The position numbers and the translations under genes are program-made. This document shows positions 1 to 7,605 of a DNA stretch of 42,678 nucleotides, piece by piece. The notes below the pieces were generated by a model that ran no database searches, had not been told where the DNA came from, and saw only the letters and a list, made by a program, of their open reading frames with translations. Location of the stretch: assembly GCA_021776685.1 (NCBI GenBank), contig JAJFFJ010000123.1, forward strand, positions 1-42,678, written 5' to 3'. The stretch comes from Alphaproteobacteria bacterium. Lineage in GTDB: Bacteria; Pseudomonadota; Alphaproteobacteria; Bin65. How positions within the stretch are numbered: position 1 is the stretch's first letter; every line of letters starts with the position of its first letter.

Positions 1-232
1 CTTGTCCCCTGCTGTGCGCGGAATAGTACAACGCCTGAAAGTGGGCCAGAAATCCAGAATACTTCAAACGCCACAGGCCGTTGTCGTCTTCATGCGTTGC
101 AAGGAAGTCGGCCGCAATCTGCCGACCCGGGCAGCAATCCGCCGCAGCCGGCTGATCCAGAACATCAAGACCCGGTCGCAGAACTACCTGCGCGACCTGC
201 GCCGCGCGGCCATCATCGAAATCCGCGTATAG
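1..232 (+). CDS. surA: SurA-like periplasmic peptidyl-prolyl isomerase, C-terminal fragment
   Basis: Open reading frame entering from the left edge (first full codon at base 2) and ending at TAG 230-232; about 76 residues are visible. The fragment has the typical end of SurA chaperones: a VGQ.S..L.T segment from the end of a parvulin-type domain, then a basic helix with LPTRAAIR and a tail reading YLRDLRRAAIIEIRV. SurA escorts unfolded outer-membrane proteins through the periplasm to the BAM complex. The location directly before pdxA and rsmA is the common proteobacterial order, which supports the assignment more than the short sequence does. The signal peptide and most of the protein lie outside the window. 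Confidence 0.8.
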   Translation, partial: LSPAVRGIVQRLKVGQKSRILQTPQAVVVFMRCKEVGRNLPTRAAIRRSRLIQNIKTRSQNYLRDLRRAAIIEIRV

Positions 233-248
233 CGACCCCCAGGCATCA

Positions 249-262
249 GGGAGGCGGCAACG
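249..262 (+). promoter_or_regulatory. Ribosome binding site and possible ACG start of pdxA
   Basis: GGGAGG at 249-254 is followed after five bases by ACG 260-262, in frame with pdxA and upstream of its conserved PLAVTMGDPAGIG sequence. No such Shine-Dalgarno precedes ATG 290 at a useful distance. This suggests initiation at a non-standard codon, or a sequence error that removed a normal start. Confidence 0.35.
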
Positions 263-289
263 TCAACGCCACGGCCCCTTGCCGTTACA

Positions 290-1276
290 ATGGGCGATCC
301 CGCCGGAATCGGCGGCGAACTGACCATCAAGGCCTGGCTGGCGCGGACGCAGGACTCGCCGGCTTTTGCTGCCGTGGATGATCCGGACCGGCTGACAGCT
401 ATCGCGGAATCACTGGGCGTGACCCTGACAATGGAGATCGTCGAGAACCTCTCACAGGCCGCAACTGCCTTCGAAAGCGCGCTACCTGTTCTGCCTTGTC
501 CATTGAGCGCCCCGGCAACGCCGGGAAAGACCGACAGCAAGCATGCGGACGCCGTCATCAGATCAATTCGCCAGGCTGTAGGCCTTGCGCTCGACGGTGA
601 GGCGGCCGGGGTGGTCACCAATCCGATCCAGAAATCTGCCCTTGTGGCTGCAGGTTTCCATCATCCTGGTCATACAGAATTTCTGGGGGAGCTGGCAGGG
701 TCTGGCACGCAGCCTGTCATGATGCTGGTCGTGGAAGGCCTCAAGGTAGTGCCAGTTACCATCCATACGTCGCTGGCGCGTGTTCCCACATTGCTGACGA
801 CGGAAAAGATTGTCCATGCCGGGCGCACCGCAGCAGCAGAGCTGCAATCCCGCTTCGGCATCGCAGCGCCACGTCTGGCGGTGGCAGCCCTGAACCCCCA
901 TGCAGGGGAAGATGGCCTGATGGGCGACGAAGAATTGCGGATTATCCAGCCTGCGGTAACGGCCCTGTCTGACGACGGCCTGACGGTTACCGGGCCGCAT
1001 CCGGCGGATTCACTGTTCCACGCCGACGCGCGCAAATCCTATGACGTGGCCATCTGCATGTATCACGATCAGGCACTGATCCCGCTCAAGGCTCTGGATT
1101 TCTACCGGGGCGTCAATGTCACCCTTGGGCTGCCCTTCATCCGCACATCGCCGGATCACGGCACCGCCCTGGATATCGCGGGGACCGGCCGTGCTGATCC
1201 GTCGAGTTTTATGGCTGCGCTCCACATGGCCGCCAACATGGCCGCCAGCATGGCAGAAGCGTCCACAACCTCGTGA
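290..1276 (+). CDS. pdxA: 4-hydroxythreonine-4-phosphate dehydrogenase PdxA
   Basis: Oxidises 4-phosphohydroxy-L-threonine, which after decarboxylation feeds PdxJ to make pyridoxine 5'-phosphate (vitamin B6). The family landmarks are visible: MGDPAGIGGE at the N-terminus, the three metal-binding histidine regions HPGHTEFLGE, LNPHAGEDG and YHDQALIPLK, and the C-terminal DHGTALDIAG. The start is a problem. ATG 290 lies inside the conserved motif, and the in-frame codons before it read PRPLAVT, which matches the usual PdxA N-terminus. No ATG, GTG or TTG occurs in frame between the surA stop (230-232) and 290. A GGGAGG at 249-254 sits five bases before an ACG codon at 260, so a non-canonical start at 260 is possible. 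The end overlaps rsmA by four bases. Confidence 0.93.
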   Translation: MGDPAGIGGELTIKAWLARTQDSPAFAAVDDPDRLTAIAESLGVTLTMEIVENLSQAATAFESALPVLPCPLSAPATPGKTDSKHADAVIRSIRQAVGLALDGEAAGVVTNPIQKSALVAAGFHHPGHTEFLGELAGSGTQPVMMLVVEGLKVVPVTIHTSLARVPTLLTTEKIVHAGRTAAAELQSRFGIAAPRLAVAALNPHAGEDGLMGDEELRIIQPAVTALSDDGLTVTGPHPADSLFHADARKSYDVAICMYHDQALIPLKALDFYRGVNVTLGLPFIRTSPDHGTALDIAGTGRADPSSFMAALHMAANMAASMAEASTTS

Positions 1277-2142
1277 ACGACGGCAAAACGGACCTGGAAG
1301 GCCTGCCGCCGCTGCGGGACGTGATCGCCCGGCACAATCTCAGCGCCAGGCGAAAGCTGGGGCAGCATTTCCTTCTCGACCTCAACCTGACCCAGCGTGT
1401 TGCCCGCGCCGCGGGTGACCTTTCCAAAACCACGGTCGTTGAAATCGGACCCGGGCCCGGCGGTCTGACCCGGGCCCTGCTGCTGGAAGGCGCGGCGCAC
1501 GTGGTGGCGGTCGAAGTGGACACGCGCGCGGTGACGGCGCTGGATGCTGTCGCAGCTGCCGCGCCCGGACGGCTTACGTTGGTCGAAGGCAATGCGCTCG
1601 ACATGGACCTGCCCGCGCTGCTTGCCCAACACGGCCGCCCGCCACCATATGCCATCGTCGCCAACCTGCCCTACAATGTGGGCACACCGCTGTTGCTCCG
1701 CTGGCTGGCGGAAGGAACCGCCTGGGCCTGCCTGGTGCTGATGTTTCAGCGCGAAGTAGCGGACCGGTTGCTGGCCGATCCAGGGAACAAGACCTACGGG
1801 CGGCTGTCGGTCATGGCGCAATGGGCCCACCAGGTGGAGCGATGCTTCAATCTCCCGGCCACCGCCTTCACGCCGCCGCCAAAGGTCGCCTCCACCGTGG
1901 TCCGCCTGACGCCACGTGCAACACCGCTCGCGCCAACCACGCGGGAAGACCTGGAGACTGTTACCACAGCCGCCTTCGGCCAGCGTAGAAAGATGCTGCG
2001 GCAAAGCCTGAAAGCCCTGACACCCACGCCCGAATCCTTGTTCCAAGCCGCCAGTATCGAGGGCACCCTTCGCGCGGAGGATCTGTCGGTCGAGGATTTC
2101 GCCAGGCTGGCAAGGGCCTTCGCCGCCAACCGGGGGGACTGA
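1273..2142 (+). CDS. rsmA: 16S rRNA (adenine1518/1519-N6)-dimethyltransferase RsmA/KsgA
   Basis: Dimethylates two adjacent adenines in the 3'-terminal hairpin of 16S rRNA using S-adenosylmethionine, a late 30S assembly checkpoint. The 289-residue protein shows KLGQHFLLDLN, the SAM-binding EIGPGPGGLT loop near residues 57-66, the acidic VAVEVD at strand 2, and the catalytic NLPYN motif of adenine N6-methyltransferases, followed by the usual F(Q)REVADR. Translation starts at GTG 1273, overlapping the pdxA stop as GTGA, so the two are translationally coupled. It converges with gmk across only 16 bases. Length and motifs are normal for the family. Confidence 0.96.
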   Translation: MNDGKTDLEGLPPLRDVIARHNLSARRKLGQHFLLDLNLTQRVARAAGDLSKTTVVEIGPGPGGLTRALLLEGAAHVVAVEVDTRAVTALDAVAAAAPGRLTLVEGNALDMDLPALLAQHGRPPPYAIVANLPYNVGTPLLLRWLAEGTAWACLVLMFQREVADRLLADPGNKTYGRLSVMAQWAHQVERCFNLPATAFTPPPKVASTVVRLTPRATPLAPTTREDLETVTTAAFGQRRKMLRQSLKALTPTPESLFQAASIEGTLRAEDLSVEDFARLARAFAANRGD

Positions 2143-2158
2143 GCCACAACCCGGCAGT

Positions 2159-2812
2159 CTAAGAGGACTGAAGCGTGCGAACGAAAGCGTCCAGCCCGGT
2201 TTGCCGGTCACGCCTCAGCCGCTCCGCCGCCAGGATCGACCGGGCTTCGGCGACGCTTTCATCGATATTCTCATTCACGATGATGTAGTCATATTCCGCC
2301 CAGTGGCTCATCTCGTCGGCCGCCTTTCCCATGCGGCCCCGCACAACGTCGTCGCTGTCCTGGGCGCGGCTGCGCAGCCGCCGCTCCAACTCCCCAGTCG
2401 ACGGTGGCAGGATGAAAACGGAGACAAGATCGTCCCGCACCTTCTGGCGCAGCTGCTGTGTGCCCTGCCAGTCAATGTCGAACAGCACGTCCTGGCCGGC
2501 GGCGAGCGCAGATTCCACCGCCGCGCGGGGCGTTCCATAGCGATGATCAAAGACATCTGCATGCTCTAGCAGGCCATCCTCCGCCACCAACCGGGAAAAT
2601 TCCGCGTCGGAAATGAAATGATAGTCGACGCCGTCTTCCTCAGACGGCCGCGGCGGCCGCGTCGTCACGGATACCGACATGATCAGATTATCGTCAGACT
2701 GGAGCAATTCGCGGGAGATCGTTGTTTTGCCCGCACCCGACGGTGAGGACAGGACGAACATGAGCCCCCGCCGATGGATCGTCCCGGGCATTGCGGGTCC
2801 ATCACTCGACAT
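2159..2812 (-). CDS. gmk: Guanylate kinase
   Basis: Phosphorylates GMP to GDP with ATP; essential for guanine nucleotide supply. The 217-residue protein has the P-loop SSPSGAGKT at residues 22-30, the GMP-binding SVSVTTRPPRPSE..G.DYHF segment, and VLFDIDWQGTQQL as the Walker B region. The start ATG (2810-2812) lies inside the end of yicC, overlapping by 11 bases, so the pair is one transcription unit. An internal ATG at codon 8 could also serve, since residues 1-15 are poorly conserved in the family. GMP made by GuaA elsewhere in this window is the substrate. Confidence 0.96.
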   Translation of the reverse strand: MSSDGPAMPGTIHRRGLMFVLSSPSGAGKTTISRELLQSDDNLIMSVSVTTRPPRPSEEDGVDYHFISDAEFSRLVAEDGLLEHADVFDHRYGTPRAAVESALAAGQDVLFDIDWQGTQQLRQKVRDDLVSVFILPPSTGELERRLRSRAQDSDDVVRGRMGKAADEMSHWAEYDYIIVNENIDESVAEARSILAAERLRRDRQTGLDAFVRTLQSS

Positions 2813-3689
2813 TCTGCACCTGCTCGCGGAACTGCTCGATCGCCGCTTTCAGCGCCAGGCCGACATTGGTCAACTCCAGGTCCGCTGCCTTTGAACAAAG
2901 CGTGTTGGCCTCGCGATTGAATTCCTGACACAAAAAGTCGAGCCGCCGGCCCACTGGCTCTGGCGCCGCCAGAAGATCCCGCGCCGCCGCCACATGGGCC
3001 ACCAGCCGGTCCGTTTCCTCCCGAACATCGGCACGGGTTGCGAGCACAGCCAACTCTTGCGCCATGCGTTCTTCGGACAGGGGAGGATTGGCGTCAATCA
3101 GCAGCGCCACCTGGTCGGCGACCTTCCGTTTCAGCCGCGCCGGCTGCGCTTCGGCCGTCCCCTGGGCATCGGCAATCAGCTTGTCGATATCGTCAATCTG
3201 CGGACCGAGAATGGCCGCAAGCCGCCCGCCTTCTTCATCGCGTGAAGTGGCGAGCGCGCCAAGAGCTTCTTCCAGGGACACCGCCACAGCCGCCTGCAAC
3301 GCCTTGTGGACAGCGTCATCGGCCTCTTCCTCGGCCACTTCCACCACGCCGCGAATGGTCAAAAGGCCTTCCAGGCGCGGTGGTGCAGGGTCGACCTTGC
3401 CGGACAACTCCGCTTGCAACGCCAGTACCTGATCCAATGCTTCCCTGTTGATGGCAATTGCACCGCCGGCGCTGGCCCGGTCCAACCGCAAATTGGCGCT
3501 GATCGACCCGCGCTTGAACTTCTTGGCAATCAGGCTCCGGCTGGGTTGCTCCAGGCCATCCAGGCTTGGCGGCAGACGCAGACGCACATCCAGACCTTTG
3601 TTGTTAACGCTGCGTATTTCCCACGCCCAGCGCCAGGGATCAAGCTCGCCTTCGTGACGGGCAAATCCGGTCATGCTCGAAATCGGCAA
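2802..3689 (-). CDS. yicC: YicC/YloC-family endoribonuclease
   Basis: Conserved bacterial protein recognised from SSMTGFARHEG at the N-terminus, WEIRSVNNKGLDVRLRLP, the F.RG.I...L segment and the C-terminal GRRLDFLCQEFNREANTLCSKA, which is the family signature (DUF1732 region). E. coli YicC and B. subtilis YloC are reported endoribonucleases; the exact role here is inferred from family membership. The proposed start is TTG 3689, preceded by AGGA eight bases upstream; the ATG at 3674 would begin inside the conserved MTGFAR and is a weaker choice. It forms an operon with gmk (11-base overlap). In many alphaproteobacteria mltG lies next to yicC; here two plus-strand genes intervene. Confidence 0.93.
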   Translation of the reverse strand: MPISSMTGFARHEGELDPWRWAWEIRSVNNKGLDVRLRLPPSLDGLEQPSRSLIAKKFKRGSISANLRLDRASAGGAIAINREALDQVLALQAELSGKVDPAPPRLEGLLTIRGVVEVAEEEADDAVHKALQAAVAVSLEEALGALATSRDEEGGRLAAILGPQIDDIDKLIADAQGTAEAQPARLKRKVADQVALLIDANPPLSEERMAQELAVLATRADVREETDRLVAHVAAARDLLAAPEPVGRRLDFLCQEFNREANTLCSKAADLELTNVGLALKAAIEQFREQVQNVE

Positions 3690-3818
3690 GGCGAAAATCC
3701 TGTGCTATTAGTTAAATGTTTCGGCCGGCAAGCCATCGCCATATTGCGGTCGCCGTGCACCTGGGTGCAACGCCGATAAGGGCGCAGACGGGGATCAATC
3801 CACACAAGGTCCTCCAGA

Positions 3819-4583
3819 ATGAGAAATCCAGCCTCTGTTCTGATCACCGGCGCTTCAAGCGGCATCGGCCTGGCCCTGGCCGAGGTCTATGCGGCCAGCG
3901 GCTGCCGGCTGGAGCTGACTGGGCGTCACATGGCCCGCCTGGAGCCAGTTGCCGCCGCCTGCCGCGCGCTAGGCGGCGCGCCGACCTGTCATGAAGTGGA
4001 TGTGGATGATCGCGCCGCCATGCAGGCACTGTTCGACCGGATCAGCCCGCCCGATCTGACCATCGCCAATGCCGGCATTTCTATAGGCACCAGTGGCGGC
4101 CGCAACCGGGAGGAAATCGACCGAAAGATACTCCGAACCAACCTGGACGGCGTCGTCAATACGATCTACCCGGCCATCGCCGCGCTCACCGCCAGACCCC
4201 GTAGAGAGCCCGAACCACGGGGCCAAATCGCCATCATGTCATCCCTTGCCACGTTTAATGGCTATCCCGGTGCAGCGGCCTATGGTGCCAGCAAGGCGGC
4301 GGTTCGGTCACTTGGGGAAGCCTTACGGGCGGAGCGCTACAGGGACGGGATCGAAATATGCGTGATTTGCCCCGGATTCATACGCAGCAAGATTACGGAT
4401 ACCAACGACTTCCGGATGCCATTTTTTATGGAAGCGAGCCGTGCAGCACGGATCATTCAGAAGGGTTTGGCGCGCAACCGCGGGCGCATTGCCTTCCCAT
4501 GGCCAACCTACTGGATGGCCCGCCTGGCGGGAGTTTTACCCAGCGGGTTACGCGACGCACTGGTTCGTCGTATGAAATCGTAA
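3819..4583 (+). CDS. SDR-family NAD(P)-dependent oxidoreductase
   Basis: Classical short-chain dehydrogenase/reductase of 254 residues. Visible features: TGASSGIG cofactor loop at residues 10-17, IANAGIS (NAG motif), a serine in IMSSLATF, the catalytic Y-G-A-S-K, and CPGFIRSKIT after strand 6. The C-terminus (GRIAFPWPTYWMARLAGVLPSGL) is hydrophobic and resembles the membrane-associated tail of SDRs that act on lipid-like or ketosphinganine-type substrates; that comparison is inference and the substrate cannot be assigned. It starts 129 bases from the divergent yicC. Together with the next gene it forms a plus-strand pair interrupting the yicC/mltG neighbourhood, so the two may act together. 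Confidence 0.88.
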   Translation: MRNPASVLITGASSGIGLALAEVYAASGCRLELTGRHMARLEPVAAACRALGGAPTCHEVDVDDRAAMQALFDRISPPDLTIANAGISIGTSGGRNREEIDRKILRTNLDGVVNTIYPAIAALTARPRREPEPRGQIAIMSSLATFNGYPGAAAYGASKAAVRSLGEALRAERYRDGIEICVICPGFIRSKITDTNDFRMPFFMEASRAARIIQKGLARNRGRIAFPWPTYWMARLAGVLPSGLRDALVRRMKS

Positions 4584-4723
4584 TTGGCAACCCTTGGCGC
4601 GGACGCACGGTGTTTACACAAACTTAACCACCGTCGTTAATTCTCTGCTTGCCCGCGGTCAAATCCGCATTAAAAATATCGAACTACTATCTTTATCCTC
4701 TTCCACTACCGGGGCGAATCACC

Positions 4724-6394
4724 TTGGATCTGCTAGCTGAATGGGTCTGGCAAGCTCTGTCGCTGTTCGCCGGAACCTTTATCCATGAAGATGCCGCCGT
4801 CCTGGCTGGCGCCTATCTCGTCGTCAACAAGGGCCTGCCGGCGGGCCTCGCCTTTGCTGCGCTGGTTGTCGGCGTTATCTGTGGCGATCTGCTGTTTTAC
4901 GCCATGGGCCGCGTCGCGCGCCGGGTGAAATGGTTGAACGGCGTTTCACGCCGGGTGGAGCAATCCCGATTCGGCGACGTGCTTGACCGCCGTCTGGTCC
5001 TGGCCATTGCGGCCGCCCGCATCATGCCAGCCATGGCATTTCCGCTCTTTGCGGCCTGTGGTGTTTCGCGGATCGGCATTGGGCGCTTCCTGCTGGCGTC
5101 AATCGCTACCGCAATCCTTTATGTGGCGCTTGTCTTCGGCCTGATGCTGGCCTTCGGCAAATCGATGCCAAACTGGGCCAGCAACTATGGCTGGGTCGGT
5201 ATTGGTGTCCTGGTTCTGGGCGTCTGGGTGCTGCGCCGCTGGTGGGCGAGTTCGAAGGACAAGGCAGAGGATATCGCCGCGAACCGAAAATACCTTACCG
5301 TGCACAAGGGCATGCCTGCATTGCCGTCCGACCGGATGCGCGTATCCTTGCAGGAGCGAATCCCGACCTACATTTTCTACATGCCACAATTTACCCAGTG
5401 GTTTCTGCTGGCATTGCGGCACGGCGGGCTGACGGTGCCCACGCTGGCCAATCCCCATATTCCAACCGGTGGCCTGACGGGCGAGTCCAAGACCGACTGC
5501 ATGGAAATGGTCGACGGTTCCATGCGGCAGTATCTTTCCCGGACAGCAGGTGTGGAGGGCCGCGCGCACGATGAAGACCCGGACGTGCTGTTCACCCGCG
5601 CACGCCTGGCCGCAGCGAACGCAGGCATCGAATATCCCCTGGTGGTCAAACCCGACATGGGCTGGCGCGGCTGGGGCGTCCGCCGGATTGAGAATGACGA
5701 CGAGTTGCGCGACTATACTCGCGACTATCCTGCGGACGTGCGCATGCTGGTGCAGGATTACTCCGACTGGCATGGCGAAGCTGCGATTTTCTATGCGCGG
5801 CATCCCGGTCAGGCGACCGGCGAAATCTTCTCCCTGACCTTCCGCTATTTCCCCTTCGTTATCGGCGACGGGGAAAGCACGCTGGAAGATCTTATCCTGG
5901 CCAACAGCCGCATGCGCTGGAAGAAAAAGGTCCTGATGGACCAGCATCGCGAGCGGCTTGATTGGGTTCCCGCTGAAGGCGAGGAATTCCGCCTTGCGAC
6001 CGTGGGCAGCAACCGGGTCGGAGGCCTCTATATCGATGGCGGCAGCTATGTCACACCCGCATTGACTGATCGGATCGAAAGCCTCGCCAAAGCGATGCCG
6101 GAGTTTCATTTTGGCCGTTTCGATGTGCGATTTCGCACCATTGGTGCGCTTCAGGCAGGCGAGGATTTCACCGTGGTGGAGATCAACGGCGCTGGCTCGG
6201 AAGCCGTGCACATATGGGACCCAGACGTGCCGTTGACGGAAGTGTTCCGGGTTTTGCTCCAGCAACAGTCGATTATGTTCCGGATTGGTGCGGCCAACCG
6301 CAAACGCGGATTCAAGGCCATGAGCACGTGGGAATTGCTCAGATACGGTCACCGGCAGAACAGCCTGGTGGAAAACTTTCCGCCATCCAGCTGA
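4724..6394 (+). CDS. DedA/VTT-domain membrane protein fused to an ATP-grasp ligase domain
   Basis: A two-domain protein of about 556 residues. Residues 1-175 look like a DedA (VTT/SNARE-associated) transporter: FIHEDAAVLAGAYLV, the re-entrant region with GDLLFYAMGR at 54-63, ARIMPAMAFPLFAACG at 98-113, then two hydrophobic helices ending about residue 170. Residues 210-530 look like an ATP-grasp enzyme: YPLVVKPDMGWRGWGV (Lys309 and a glycine-rich loop at 304-319), FDVRF at 466-470 and VEINGAGSEA at 485-494 supplying the usual Asp/Glu/Asn metal ligands. DedA proteins are linked to lipid-carrier or phospholipid flipping; ATP-grasp enzymes join a carboxylate to an amine or thiol. A lipid-linked substrate is therefore plausible but unproven. 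I chose TTG 4724, with GGGGCG seven bases upstream; an in-frame TTG at 4649 would add 25 residues that do not look like a DedA N-terminus. Confidence 0.8.
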   Translation: MDLLAEWVWQALSLFAGTFIHEDAAVLAGAYLVVNKGLPAGLAFAALVVGVICGDLLFYAMGRVARRVKWLNGVSRRVEQSRFGDVLDRRLVLAIAAARIMPAMAFPLFAACGVSRIGIGRFLLASIATAILYVALVFGLMLAFGKSMPNWASNYGWVGIGVLVLGVWVLRRWWASSKDKAEDIAANRKYLTVHKGMPALPSDRMRVSLQERIPTYIFYMPQFTQWFLLALRHGGLTVPTLANPHIPTGGLTGESKTDCMEMVDGSMRQYLSRTAGVEGRAHDEDPDVLFTRARLAAANAGIEYPLVVKPDMGWRGWGVRRIENDDELRDYTRDYPADVRMLVQDYSDWHGEAAIFYARHPGQATGEIFSLTFRYFPFVIGDGESTLEDLILANSRMRWKKKVLMDQHRERLDWVPAEGEEFRLATVGSNRVGGLYIDGGSYVTPALTDRIESLAKAMPEFHFGRFDVRFRTIGALQAGEDFTVVEINGAGSEAVHIWDPDVPLTEVFRVLLQQQSIMFRIGAANRKRGFKAMSTWELLRYGHRQNSLVENFPPSS

Positions 6395-6400
6395 CTTTGT

Positions 6401-6458
6401 CCTGAGGGCATTTTCCGGGCGACCGTCGAGTTCTTTTCGTCTGGCCCTGACCCTCAGG
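6401..6458. other. Inverted repeat between convergent genes
   Basis: CCTGAGGG (6401-6408) and CCCTCAGG (6451-6458) form an exact 8-bp inverted repeat around a 42-base loop, in the gap between the ends of the DedA fusion gene (+) and mltG (-). It may be a two-way terminator, but there is no clear T-run and the loop is long, so this is weak. Confidence 0.25.
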
Positions 6459-6476
6459 TTGCGCCGCCGGCTTTGA

Positions 6477-7535
6477 CTACTTTTTCTTCCGGTCCAGTTC
6501 CCGCCTGATCTTCCGCCACCGGCGTACGTTGCGGTCATGCTCTCTCTTGGTCTTGGCGAAGGCGTGCCCACCTGTGCCGTCGGCCACGAAATAAAACTCG
6601 CTCGTCTTGAGGGGCGTGACCGCCGCGAGGAGCGCAGCCCGCCCCGGATTCGCAATGGGGCCTGGCGGCAGACCTTTGTATTTATAGGTGTTGTAGGGAT
6701 CGTCGACCTTGAGATCCCGGCGAAGCAACCGCCGTCCGAGCGGCCCCTTGCCCTTGGTGATTGCGTAAATCACCGTCGGATCGGTCTGCAGCAGCATACC
6801 CTTGCGCAGCCGATTGATAAAAACGGCAGACACGCGCCGGCGTTCACCCTTCTTGGAGGTTTCTTTCTCGATGATCGACGCCAGTATCAACGCTTCGCGC
6901 TTGGTCGTGATCGGAATGTCCGTGTGACGCTTGGCCCAGGCCGCTTCAATGGATTTGGTCATTGCGCGGGTCATGCGGGCAATCACCGAATCCCGAGCCT
7001 CGCCGCGGACAAAGAAATATGTATCTGGCAGCAATGTGCCTTCGGCTGGAATTTTTGAAACTTCGCCGGTGAGATAGCGAACCCGCTTCAACCTCTCGAC
7101 TACCTGCTGACTGGTGAATCCTTCCGGAATCGTGAAGCGCCGCAAAACCTGCTTGCCGGAAACGATGACCTTCATCGCCTGCTTCTGGCTGACGCCGCGA
7201 GGAAAGCGGAACTCTCCGGCGCGCAAGCGGCTATGCGCACCGTGGAGGCGGACCCAGATTTTGAAGATGAATGTACCGTCGATGACGCCGCGCTTCTCCA
7301 GCCGGTCGGAAATCATGCCCAGGCTGGCATTCTTCGGGATCACGACACTTACCGAGCGGGTCAGCGGCCCCTGTTTCGTAAACTGCCAATATCCATAGCC
7401 AACGATCCCCGCACCGACGACCACCAAAATGGCGATGATCGCCAGGGTCCACCGGAAGAAACGGCCAACGCCACCGCGTTTCTTCTTGCGGGCCGGAGGA
7501 TCAGAATCGGAAGAAGGATCGTTTTCGGTCTGCAT
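6477..7535 (-). CDS. mltG: Endolytic murein transglycosylase MltG
   Basis: Inner-membrane lytic transglycosylase that cuts nascent glycan strands and is thought to end their polymerisation. The 352-residue protein begins with a basic, Pro/Ser-rich cytoplasmic stretch, then one membrane helix at about residues 28-50 (WTLAIIAILVVVGAGIVGYGY), a LysM-like region (VSVVIPKNASLGMISDRLEKRGVI), and the YceG catalytic domain. The catalytic glutamate lies in ASIIEKET; TDPTVIYAI, DDPYNTYKYKGLPPGPIANPG and FYFVADGTGGHAFAKT are also family marks. It is the last gene of the leftward fab run, 70 bases after fabF, as in many alphaproteobacteria. Confidence 0.95.
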   Translation of the reverse strand: MQTENDPSSDSDPPARKKKRGGVGRFFRWTLAIIAILVVVGAGIVGYGYWQFTKQGPLTRSVSVVIPKNASLGMISDRLEKRGVIDGTFIFKIWVRLHGAHSRLRAGEFRFPRGVSQKQAMKVIVSGKQVLRRFTIPEGFTSQQVVERLKRVRYLTGEVSKIPAEGTLLPDTYFFVRGEARDSVIARMTRAMTKSIEAAWAKRHTDIPITTKREALILASIIEKETSKKGERRRVSAVFINRLRKGMLLQTDPTVIYAITKGKGPLGRRLLRRDLKVDDPYNTYKYKGLPPGPIANPGRAALLAAVTPLKTSEFYFVADGTGGHAFAKTKREHDRNVRRWRKIRRELDRKKK

Positions 7536-7605
7536 GCGTCAAGTCAATCGGTTCGCACAGGCCATAACAACCGGAAAATTGGTCAGTTTAATGGCCCTGC
7601 AAGCC

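Noticed and set aside
184-621. Long minus-strand open frames opposite pdxA and rsmA
   Set aside because: Shadows of the plus-strand genes in GC-rich DNA; low-complexity Arg/Ser/Ala-rich sequence with no ribosome binding site or family motif.
5099-6655. 518-codon minus-strand open frame opposite the DedA fusion gene
   Set aside because: The plus strand encodes a coherent two-domain protein with family motifs; the minus frame has no recognisable motifs and overlaps mltG.
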